Shown piece by piece: positions 26,964-34,987 of a DNA stretch of 64,000 bases. The position numbers were made by a program, and so were the translations under genes. Every line of letters begins with the position of its first letter. Position 1 is the first letter of the stretch. This DNA comes from PALSA-1353 sp036267155. Its GTDB lineage: Bacteria; Planctomycetota; Phycisphaerae; Tepidisphaerales; Tepidisphaeraceae. A model generated the notes under the pieces. The model saw only the letters and a list, made by a program, of their open reading frames with translations. It had not been told where the DNA came from and did no database searches. The stretch is from positions 3,977-67,976 of the forward strand of contig DATAWP010000039.1 in the NCBI GenBank assembly GCA_036267155.1, in the 5' to 3' direction.

Positions 26964-27905
26964 ATGCGTATCCTCATCTCCGGCGCCGCCGGCTTTCTCG
27001 GCTCTCATCTCACCGATCTGCTCCTGGCCCAGGGCCACGACATCGTCGGCGTCGATAACTTCATCACTGGAAAACCGGAGAACATCGCCCACGTCCGCGG
27101 CAATCCCCATTTCGCGTTCATCAAAGCGGACGTCATCGAACCGTTCAAAATCGAAGGCAGCCTCGACCGAATCTACCACATGGCCTCACCGGCCAGCCCC
27201 ATCGGCTACGTCAAGCACCAGGTCGCCACGCTCAAGGTCAACAGCCAAGGAACCTGGAATCTTCTGGAGCTTGCCAAATCCAAAAACGCCCGCTTTCTCA
27301 TGGCCAGCACCAGCGAATGCTATGGCGATCCGGCAGTCAATCCCCAGCCCGAAAGCTACTGGGGCAACGTCAATCCCATCGGCCTGCGCAGCATGTACGA
27401 CGAAGCAAAACGCTTCAGCGAAGCCTGCACCATGGCCTATCACCGCGAGCAGAACGTCGACACCCGCATCATCCGCATCTTCAACACCTACGGCCCGCGC
27501 ATGGATCCTTACGACGGCCGGGCCGTCATCAGCTTCATCCGCCAGGCGCTGAACGACGAGCCCCTGACGGTCTTCGGCGAGGGCAAGCAAACCCGCAGCC
27601 TCTGTTACGTCAGCGATCTGGTTCGCGGAATCAATCTCACGATGGAAGGCGACTTCTACGAGCCGATCAACCTCGGCAACCCGGATGAGATCACCATCCT
27701 GCAAATCGCGCAGGATATTCTGGCCCTGATTCCTCAGAGCAAAAGCGCGATCACTTTTCATCCGATGCCCCCGGACGATCCGCGTGTTCGCAAGCCCGAC
27801 ATCACGCGCGCCCGCCAAATCCTCGGTTGGTCCCCCACCGTTCCCCGCCGCGAAGGCATGCGGAAGATGATCGACTTCTACCGCGACCAACTGGTTCGCA
27901 AGTAA
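26964..27905 (+). CDS. UDP-glucuronate decarboxylase-like NAD-dependent sugar epimerase
   Basis: The 313-residue enzyme is a short-chain dehydrogenase of the extended class. GAAGFLGSHL binds NAD, S-T-S-E-C-Y-G supplies the catalytic serine and threonine region, and YDEAKRFSE is the Y-x-x-x-K pair. The pattern HMASPASPIGY is typical of UDP-xylose synthases. The product, UDP-xylose, would feed cell-surface glycan synthesis by enzymes such as the upstream glycosyltransferase. The ATG at 26964 lies five bases after the preceding stop. Confidence 0.88.
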   Translation: MRILISGAAGFLGSHLTDLLLAQGHDIVGVDNFITGKPENIAHVRGNPHFAFIKADVIEPFKIEGSLDRIYHMASPASPIGYVKHQVATLKVNSQGTWNLLELAKSKNARFLMASTSECYGDPAVNPQPESYWGNVNPIGLRSMYDEAKRFSEACTMAYHREQNVDTRIIRIFNTYGPRMDPYDGRAVISFIRQALNDEPLTVFGEGKQTRSLCYVSDLVRGINLTMEGDFYEPINLGNPDEITILQIAQDILALIPQSKSAITFHPMPPDDPRVRKPDITRARQILGWSPTVPRREGMRKMIDFYRDQLVRK

Positions 27906-27942
27906 CCGTCCACCAGGCCGCTGTCGTTTCCGCTGGCATTCT

Positions 27943-28632
27943 GTAACTGTTTACCGTCGGGGGCACAAATCAGCTATTGCGAAATGGTAACTGTTTACCG
28001 CAAAACGGAATCATTCTACCTGGACAGTTTTCGGGGTTCGGCGGAGCGGATTTTTTATCGGTTGCAGTTTTCGTCACGGCCGAAACCGCCGGCTCGTATA
28101 TCAGAAATCGTCGCCGCCGCTGAACCCGTTGGCCCGCCTGACAATGGTCCGTCAAACCGTCTGCGACCGAAGATTCGCCGCCTCCGGCGGCAAGTGTAGC
28201 GGAGTTTCGAGCACGTGCTCGACCTCAACCGTCCTTCACCGCCGCTTGCCCGACCTCCTGTTGGTTGCCACAGGAGCCGGCACGCGATGCGTCGGTGGCC
28301 GTCAACGCCGAATGTTCACGCGGAGGTCGGACAAGGCGGGCTGTGAAGGACGGTTGAGGTCGAACTTGAGTTCGAAACTCCGCTGAACAGGCCGCGGAAC
28401 GCGGCGACTCCGGTTCTGGTCCGCCGACGGCTCGCTGGAACGTCAACAGGCAAGCCAACGGCGCTCGCGGCGGCAGCGATTTCTGATATACGAGCCGGCG
28501 ATTTCGGCCGTCAAGAAAATCGTAACCGATCATCCTCTTGTTCTTCATCTTGTTCTTCATCTTGTTCTTCATCCGTTGGCTCGGTGTCGCAATATAGATG
28601 ATTTGTACGGCCCCCCGACGGTAAACAGTTAC
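27943..28632. mobile_element. 690-base MITE-like element: imperfect palindrome with 21-base terminal inverted repeats
   Basis: Positions 27943-27963 and 28612-28632 are perfect inverted copies of 21 bases beginning GTAACTGTTTACCG. Inside, further arms pair: 28081-28115 with 28470-28510 (core CGTATATCAGAAATCG) and 28200-28257 with 28321-28384 (GGAGTTTCGA, GACCTCAACCGTCCTTCAC). The whole block therefore folds onto itself. No transposase gene and no clear target-site duplication are seen, so it would need help from elsewhere. The 843-base gap 27906-28748 is filled mainly by this element. Confidence 0.75.
28537..28572. repeat. Three perfect 12-base tandem repeats
   Basis: The unit CTTGTTCTTCAT occurs three times without change at 28537, 28549 and 28561, inside the right half of the MITE-like element. 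The left half lacks it, so it arose after the arms diverged. Confidence 0.85.
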
Positions 28633-28748
28633 GCGTTCCGAGGATAATTGCGTGGCGGCGGACGGCGTGTAGAATACTTGCCAAATCCGCTGCTCTTAGA
28701 CATTGATTGGGCGGCATCGCGGAGGAGCCTATCTGGAGGGACTGGTCT

Positions 28749-29693
28749 ATGGCTATTTGGCATCGTGGTCTTGCGTATGTCGCGGTAATGCTAGCGCTAT
28801 CGGCGTGGATGCCCAGGACTTTGCTGGCCGACAATGATCGGGCCGCGCTGGCGTCCGCGGAGCAGGACTATCAGGCGGCCCTTGCCAAAATCGAGGCGGA
28901 GAGGCAGGCGCTGCAAGTGCAATATCTTCATAGCCTCGAAGCGATCCTGTCGCAGGCGATGGATGACAAGGACCTCGACGCGGCGATCGAAATCAGGGAT
29001 GAGATCAATCGTGTCCGTCCAGACGTTGCAGTTACCGCCGAGGATTTGAAGCGGGGATTGATCCTCTATTTCGATTTCGATCATCCCCAGCCCGACGGCA
29101 AGGTTCCGGACCTGAGCGGCCATGGCAACGACGGCGCGGCGGTGGGCGTTGAGTGGACCCCCGATGGCAAGCACGGCGGAGCAGCGCGCTTCGGCGCGAC
29201 GGGCAGTTACATCACCGTTTCCAACAACGGGTCGCTCAATCCGCCGGAGTTTACGATGGCGGCATGGATCAAAACCAGCTTTAAGGACACGATTTGGCGG
29301 CGAATCTTCGATAAGGAAACCGGCGTCGGATATGTGATGTCCATGTGCGGTGATTACAAAGCCAAGTCATACGAAGGTCAGGTGGATATTGAAGGCGGCA
29401 AAGGCTACGTGGCTTCCGGTGTACAAGTTGCCGATGGGCAATGGCACCAGGTTGTCGGAGTTTGTACCGGCGATCAGTTGTTGCTGTACGTGGACGGGAA
29501 GCGGGTTGGCCGGCCGTCCAAAAAGGTGGATGTGCTCAGCAACGCCTTTGATTTGACGATCGGCGCCAATCGGTCGAATCCGGAACCTTCGGAAGTCAAC
29601 GCCTCGTTTAACGGAACGATGGACGATGTCATGATGTTCAACCGGGCGATGACCGCAAGGGAGGTCGCCGCGCTGTTTGCGGCGCAGCGCTAG
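28749..29693 (+). CDS. Secreted LamG (concanavalin A-like) domain protein
   Basis: The ATG at 28749, behind GGAGGG, gives 314 residues with a signal peptide (about 1-27). Residues 30-95 form a charged helical, likely coiled-coil segment. Residues 105-310 form a LamG jelly roll: GLILYFDFDH, DLSGHGNDGAA, PEFTMAAWIKT, GQWHQVVGV, LYVDGKRVGR and DDVMMFNRAMTARE. Such proteins bind carbohydrates or proteins outside the cell. It is bracketed by same-orientation copies of a roughly 95-base repeat (28452-28530 and 29701-29799), which may reflect past movement. Confidence 0.82.
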   Translation: MAIWHRGLAYVAVMLALSAWMPRTLLADNDRAALASAEQDYQAALAKIEAERQALQVQYLHSLEAILSQAMDDKDLDAAIEIRDEINRVRPDVAVTAEDLKRGLILYFDFDHPQPDGKVPDLSGHGNDGAAVGVEWTPDGKHGGAARFGATGSYITVSNNGSLNPPEFTMAAWIKTSFKDTIWRRIFDKETGVGYVMSMCGDYKAKSYEGQVDIEGGKGYVASGVQVADGQWHQVVGVCTGDQLLLYVDGKRVGRPSKKVDVLSNAFDLTIGANRSNPEPSEVNASFNGTMDDVMMFNRAMTAREVAALFAAQR

Positions 29694-29700
29694 CGATACC

Positions 29701-29799
29701 CAGACCAACCAACGGGTCGGCGGCAGCAGCGATTTCTGATATTCGAGCCGGCGATGTCGGCCGTGGCGAAAACTGCACCCGATAAAACTCCGATCCGCC
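29701..29799 (-). repeat. Third copy of the MITE arm repeat
   Basis: Reading leftward this matches the arm at 28041-28140 along its length (TATCGG.TGCAGTTTTCG, CACGGCCGA, ATATCAGAAATCG, CCCGTTGG). It is not inside the 690-base element. In all three copies one frame encodes a similar peptide (GRNRRLVYQKS or GRHRRLEYQKS), although none has a start. Confidence 0.7.
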
Positions 29800-29948
29800 G
29801 CACGGCAATAATTGCTCGGTTGGAGTGATTCCGCTGCGGTAAACAGCGACGGCATTCTTTTCCCTGCAATAATTCCATTTCGCCGCGTCCTATTTGATCG
29901 GACGATCTTGCGGGCTTATTTTGTATCGAACTTACGGGAAGGAAAATC

Positions 29949-31436
29949 ATGTCACCATCAACCGGCCTTCGGAACTGGACCAAGCTCGCCCTCGCCTGCG
30001 GGATCGCCGCATCCGCATGGGCCTTGGCCGGCAACACCACCGCCCCCACCACGTCCCCGGCCGCAGCCGACCTCCCTTCCAGCTACACGGCCGTCCATCG
30101 TGGAAATCTCGACCTCGCCCTCGATTTCAAAGGCGTCTTCGATCCCGTGCAATCGTTCGAGGTCCGCCTTAATCCCCGGCGATACCACGATGATTTCATC
30201 ATCCATCACGTCGTCGCCCCGGGCATGAAAGTTTCCAAAGGCGACGTGCTTCTGGAACTGGATACCGACAAAATCGACGCCGCGATCGCCGCGGCCCAGA
30301 ACGAATTGAACATCGCCCGCGCCAATCTTGCCAAGGCCCAGTCCGATGTCCGGCTCGGCGAACAGGCCGATGCACAGTCCATGTCCACCGCGAAACAGCA
30401 GCTCGTGGATTCGCAGACCACGTTGAAGCGATGGGACGACATCGATTCCAGCATCGCGCTCCTGGCGAATTCGATGGTTTCCAGATTTTCAGATTACTAC
30501 GTTGAGAACGACACGGACGAGCTGAATGAGCTGAAGAAGATGTACAAATCCGAAGATCTCACCAACGAGACCGCGGATATCGTCATGAAGCGTGCCGTCC
30601 GCGTCCTGGACCTGGAAAAGTTGACGTCCAAAACCGCGCATGCCGCCACCGAACGTTACGCCGATTTCGAAGCGGCCGTCCAGCGCGAGCAGTTGGTCAA
30701 CGGGGTTGACCAGCAATCGATCGGCGTCGCGCAGCTCAACGCGGCCCAGGTCCAAGGTTCCGATCTGCGCCAGACCAGCCTCGTCACCGCCCAGGCCGCG
30801 GAGGAGGAAGCACGCAAAAATTTCGATCAGCTTCAACGCGATCGCGAATTTTTTTCCGTCGCCTCCGGCATCGACGGCGTCGTCGTCTACGGCAGCTTCC
30901 AACAGAAGGCCTGGAAACCCATTGAACCCGCCCAACTCGCCCCCGGTGAAAAAGTCCAGGCCGACCAGGTTCTTCTGACCGTTTACAGCCCAGGTAAACT
31001 GGGTCTCATCGCCGAATGCCCCGAAAATCAGGTCGGCTATTTTTCCGCCGGAACCAAGGTCCGCATCACGCCCCAGGCCATGCCCGATCTTACCTACGAC
31101 GGCACTTGCCGAACCCCGCCGGTCATTTCCGAAACCCAGGGCTCGGAGCAGATATTCAACATCGCCGTCGATCTCCCCCCTGTCGATCAGCGGCTGGCGC
31201 CCGGATACCGGGCCGATGTCAACTACAACGCCGGCGACCGCAGGAACGTGCTGCTCGTCCCCGTCTCCGCTGTTTGGAGAGACAAAGTCTGGATTTCCAA
31301 ACCCGGCTCCAGCGCTGTTGCGGAACCGCGCTCCGTTGTTATCGGCGCATCGGACGGCCGGAACGTCGAGATCAAGTCCGGCCTCTCCGAAGGTGAAATC
31401 GTACTCACCGAGGCCTTGCGTCCCGCGGCACGGTGA
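29949..31436 (+). CDS. HlyD/RND-type periplasmic adaptor protein
   Basis: This 495-residue protein has a signal peptide (1-27) and the membrane-fusion layout: biotinyl-lipoyl halves (VVAPGMKVSKGDVLLELDTD and SGIDGVVVYGSFQQK), a long helical hairpin between them and beta-barrel regions after. AAGGA precedes the ATG. Such adaptors join an inner-membrane pump to an outer-membrane channel. No pump or channel gene is adjacent, so the partner is elsewhere or absent. The next gene starts six bases later, so they are probably co-transcribed. Confidence 0.78.
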   Translation: MSPSTGLRNWTKLALACGIAASAWALAGNTTAPTTSPAAADLPSSYTAVHRGNLDLALDFKGVFDPVQSFEVRLNPRRYHDDFIIHHVVAPGMKVSKGDVLLELDTDKIDAAIAAAQNELNIARANLAKAQSDVRLGEQADAQSMSTAKQQLVDSQTTLKRWDDIDSSIALLANSMVSRFSDYYVENDTDELNELKKMYKSEDLTNETADIVMKRAVRVLDLEKLTSKTAHAATERYADFEAAVQREQLVNGVDQQSIGVAQLNAAQVQGSDLRQTSLVTAQAAEEEARKNFDQLQRDREFFSVASGIDGVVVYGSFQQKAWKPIEPAQLAPGEKVQADQVLLTVYSPGKLGLIAECPENQVGYFSAGTKVRITPQAMPDLTYDGTCRTPPVISETQGSEQIFNIAVDLPPVDQRLAPGYRADVNYNAGDRRNVLLVPVSAVWRDKVWISKPGSSAVAEPRSVVIGASDGRNVEIKSGLSEGEIVLTEALRPAAR

Positions 31437-31442
31437 GTACCC

Positions 31443-32603
31443 ATGCATCAAACACCCTTCCACGCTCGAGCGCTCAGATTTGGAATCCTGGTTCTCATCT
31501 TTCCATTGCTTTGCGCCTGTTCCACTCATGCGGCACCTTCGACTCGCCCGGCCGCGGCTTCCCCACTCCATACCCACACCTACGCCCGGCCCATCGACCG
31601 AGCCATCGCCGACGGAGTCGCGTTTCTTGAATCGAGCCAAAACCCTAACGGATCATGGGGCACCGGCACCGTCACCCACGGCAACGAAATCATCGTCAGC
31701 GTGCCCGGCTCCCACAACGCGTTCCGCGTCGCGGTCACTTGCCTGTGCGTCATGGCCCTCCGTGAAGCCGGTGAACACGAGGCCCACGATCGCGGCGTCG
31801 AATTCCTGCTGAGCCACCCCGACGTCCGCCGTGGCGACGCCGAATTGCTCTACAATGTCTGGGCTCACGCCTACATGGTCGAGGCCCTGTCAATCGAGTC
31901 GGCCACTAACAACGATCCCCGCATCCGCGAGGCGATCAACTTCCATCTCGATCGCATGGCCCGCTACGAAACCTTCACCGGCGGATGGGACTATTACGAT
32001 TTCAACGGCGGCACTCAGCAACCCGCCGGCGGCCCCACCAGCTTCGGCACCGCCGCCGGACTCGTCGCGCTGTACGATGCCCGCCATGCCGGATACGACG
32101 TTTCCAGCGACATGGTGAATCGCTGCCTCCGCCGACTCGCCGAAATGCGGCTCCCCAACGGCGCGGTCCTCTACGGCACCGACTTCAAATACATGCCGCT
32201 GCTTCCCGCCAACATGCTCCGCGGCAGCATCGGCCGCGCTGTCGCCACCGATTACGCCATGCTGCTGTGGGGCGCGCCCAAGGTCGATCCCGCCGTCTGC
32301 CGTCAAGCTCTCGACAATTTCTTCCGCGAGCATGCCGCTCTTGAAATGGGCCGAAAAACGCCGATTCCGCATTCGTCCTGGTATCAGACCTCCGGCTACT
32401 ACTATTATTTCGATCACTATTACGCCGCCTGCCTGATCGAACTTCTCGGCCCTGACGCCAAACGGCAGTACGCTTCTCAGCTCACGGAGGTGATTCTTCC
32501 TCACCAGGAACCGGACGGCTCATGGTGGGACTATCCGATGTGGGACTACGACAAGCCGTACGGAACGGCATTCGCGATTATGACGCTGCTGCGCTGCAAA
32601 TGA
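31443..32603 (+). CDS. Lipoprotein with prenyltransferase/squalene-cyclase-like alpha-toroid repeats
   Basis: The 386-residue protein has a lipobox (LLCAC near residues 22-26). The remainder shows the helical-repeat pattern of the squalene oxidase cyclase/prenyltransferase alpha-alpha toroid: AFLESSQNPNGSWG, a GGWDYYDFNGG turn and QEPDGSWWDYP near the end, each with the QxxxGxW repeat theme. The catalytic DxDD of true cyclases is not seen, so it is more likely a binding or scaffold member. The upstream adaptor gene and the TPR gene downstream frame it; function is unknown. Confidence 0.72.
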   Translation: MHQTPFHARALRFGILVLIFPLLCACSTHAAPSTRPAAASPLHTHTYARPIDRAIADGVAFLESSQNPNGSWGTGTVTHGNEIIVSVPGSHNAFRVAVTCLCVMALREAGEHEAHDRGVEFLLSHPDVRRGDAELLYNVWAHAYMVEALSIESATNNDPRIREAINFHLDRMARYETFTGGWDYYDFNGGTQQPAGGPTSFGTAAGLVALYDARHAGYDVSSDMVNRCLRRLAEMRLPNGAVLYGTDFKYMPLLPANMLRGSIGRAVATDYAMLLWGAPKVDPAVCRQALDNFFREHAALEMGRKTPIPHSSWYQTSGYYYYFDHYYAACLIELLGPDAKRQYASQLTEVILPHQEPDGSWWDYPMWDYDKPYGTAFAIMTLLRCK

Positions 32604-32731
32604 AAAACCCCCTGCCGGGCAATATGCCGGGCAATGTGCCAGGCCGATTCAATTCGCAGTTGTGTTCCGATCCCCCCGGGCGCGCTCAACTCGTCTCCAA
32701 CGGCGAACGGCTGTATAAAGTTGCCGCGCAC

Positions 32732-34705
32732 ATGACTCCACCGGCGATCCAACAGGCCTTCGATCTGGCATTGCAACACCACAAGGCCGGGCGGCTGCGC
32801 GAGGCCGAGCAGCTTTATCGGCAAATCCTGGCCCAGCATCCGGGGCATACGGATGCGGTGCACTATCTGGGTGTGATTGCCCACCAGCTCGGGCGGAATG
32901 ACCTGGCCATCGATTTGATCCGCAGGGCGATCGCCCTCAATCCCAACTTGCCCGAAGCGCACAACAATCTCAGCAAAGCCCTGCGAGACCAGGGACAGCT
33001 TGACGAGGCCATCGCCTCCGCTCGACAGGCCATCGCCCTCAACCCCAATTTGTCCGAAGCCCGCAACAATCTCGGCATTGCCCTGGCGGACAAAGGACAA
33101 CTTGATGAGGCGATCGTCGCCTATCGTCAGGCCATCGCGCTCAAACCTGACTACGCTGAAGCTTACAACAACCTCGGCAACGCGCTGGCAAACAACGGAC
33201 AACTCGATGAGGCCATCGCCGGTTATCGCCAAGCCATCGCTCTCAAGCCCAACTATGCCGAAGCCCATAGCAATCTCGGCATTGCCCTGGCAGACCAGCG
33301 CAAACTTGACGAAGCCCTCGCCGCCTATCGCCAAGCCATCGCTCTAAAGCCCAATCTTGCCGAAGCGCACAACAATCTCGGCTATGCATTGAAGGACATG
33401 GGGCAACTCGACGATGCCATTGCCGCTCATCGGCACGCGATTCGGATCAAGCCCGATTACGTCAAAGCGCACGACAATCTGGTCTTCACTCTCCAATTTC
33501 ATCCCGGCTACGACGGTGCAATGATCCATGAGGAACTGCGCCGCTGGGACCAGCAACACGCCGAGCCGCTCAAGAAGTTGATTCAATCCCACTCCAACAA
33601 CCGCGATCCCCAGCGCCGATTGCGCATCGGCTACGTCTCGCCGGATCTCGGCCAACATGCGGTCGGCCAGAGCCTGCTGCCGCTGTTGCGGGAGCACGAT
33701 CATCGGCAAATGGAGATCTTCTGTTACTCCAGTATCGTCCGGCCCGACGCCCTCACCGGCCAACTTCGGCGCCACGCCGATGTCTGGCGCAGCATCGTGG
33801 GGCTGTCTGACTTCCAGGCTGCTACTCTGATTCGGCAGGACCGAATCGACATTCTGGTGGACTTGTCGCTGCACACGGCGAAAAACCATCTTTTGGTGTT
33901 CGCTCACAAACCCGCCCCGGTGCAGGTAACATATCTGGGCTACTGCGGCAGCACGGGCATGGACGCGATGGATTACCGCCTGTCCGATCCATATCTGGAT
34001 CCATCGGATTCAGACTTATCATTTTACAGCGAGCGGACCATCCGGCTGCCGGAAACGTATTGGTGTTACCGCGTCGCCGGCCCAACCCCCGAGCCGTCGC
34101 CGCCGCCCGTTTCCATGACTGAATACATCACCTTCGGTTGCCTGAACAATTTCGCCAAAGCTTCGCCCCCCGCGCTGGACCTGTGGGCGGAAATTCTGCG
34201 AGCCGTGCCGTCGTCGCGGCTGATCGTTCATTCGCATCCAGGAACACACGTCGATGCCGTGCGGCGGCGTTTTGCCGGCAACGGCGTTTCGCCGGATCGA
34301 CTGGAGTTTCCGACCCGTCAGCCATGGCCGCAATACATCCAAACCTATGGCCGCATCGACATTGCTCTGGATCCTTTCCCCTGGGGCGGAGGAATCACGA
34401 CGTGCGATGCGTTATGGATGGGCGTGGCGATGGTGACCCTCCTCGGCCGGACCGCCGTCGGACGCGGCGGTGCAAGCATTTTGACCAACCTCGGCCTGCC
34501 GGAACTCATCGCCCAGACGCCGCAGCAGTACGTTCAGATCGCCGCCGGCCTGGCCAGTGATTTGCCGCGGCTGGCCGAATTGCGCCGAACGCTGCGTGCG
34601 CGGATGCAGTCATCCCCGCTGATGGACGCTCCGCGTTTCGCGCGCAATGTCGAAGCCGCCTACCGCCAAATGTGGCGAGCCGGGTGCGCGGATGTGGACC
34701 TGTAA
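32732..34705 (+). CDS. TPR-repeat SPINDLY-type O-GlcNAc transferase-like glycosyltransferase (GT41)
   Basis: The ATG at 32732 gives 657 residues and aligns with the start of the neighbouring TPR protein (MTxxxIxQA, then LQHHxAGRLxEAE). An in-frame ATG at 32600 overlaps the upstream stop (ATGA) and is an alternative. Residues 1-260 hold about seven near-identical TPR units (AEAHNNLGxAL, LDEAIAAYRQAIAL). The rest is the SPINDLY domain: RRLRIGYVSPDLGQHAVGQ, PVQVTYLGYCGSTGM, ITFGCLNNFAKAS and DIALDPFPWGGGITTCDAL. It should transfer a sugar from a nucleotide donor to proteins; the acceptor is unknown. Confidence 0.88.
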   Translation: MTPPAIQQAFDLALQHHKAGRLREAEQLYRQILAQHPGHTDAVHYLGVIAHQLGRNDLAIDLIRRAIALNPNLPEAHNNLSKALRDQGQLDEAIASARQAIALNPNLSEARNNLGIALADKGQLDEAIVAYRQAIALKPDYAEAYNNLGNALANNGQLDEAIAGYRQAIALKPNYAEAHSNLGIALADQRKLDEALAAYRQAIALKPNLAEAHNNLGYALKDMGQLDDAIAAHRHAIRIKPDYVKAHDNLVFTLQFHPGYDGAMIHEELRRWDQQHAEPLKKLIQSHSNNRDPQRRLRIGYVSPDLGQHAVGQSLLPLLREHDHRQMEIFCYSSIVRPDALTGQLRRHADVWRSIVGLSDFQAATLIRQDRIDILVDLSLHTAKNHLLVFAHKPAPVQVTYLGYCGSTGMDAMDYRLSDPYLDPSDSDLSFYSERTIRLPETYWCYRVAGPTPEPSPPPVSMTEYITFGCLNNFAKASPPALDLWAEILRAVPSSRLIVHSHPGTHVDAVRRRFAGNGVSPDRLEFPTRQPWPQYIQTYGRIDIALDPFPWGGGITTCDALWMGVAMVTLLGRTAVGRGGASILTNLGLPELIAQTPQQYVQIAAGLASDLPRLAELRRTLRARMQSSPLMDAPRFARNVEAAYRQMWRAGCADVDL

Positions 34706-34987
34706 ATCGCCATGGAAGGTGATCCTCGTCGCCCATGAATTGGCCGAACAATCGCTTCCGGATCGCTCCGGCAAATCCTCGCGTCACGATTTCACGCTCG
34801 CCAAGCGAAGTTGAGTCCGGATTTGGGCAAAGGTATTGGTGTGAACGCTCGGCAGCGGCGGAGGATTTGCATTCACTGCGGGAGGAATTGACGAATCCAA
34901 GTTCACACCGTCCCCGGGCAATGCTGATTCCGTATCAGCCATGATCCAACTATACTTCGGATTCCTCAATAATCGAGAAACTGACGG

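Noticed and set aside
28225..28572. A small protein beginning MKNKMKNKMKNK on the minus strand
   Set aside because: Its start is the 12-base tandem repeat and its body is the folded arm of the MITE-like element; no start signal is seen.
30489..31640. A 383-codon open frame opposite the HlyD-like gene
   Set aside because: It covers the end of the adaptor gene and the start of the next, which both have good motifs and starts on the plus strand.
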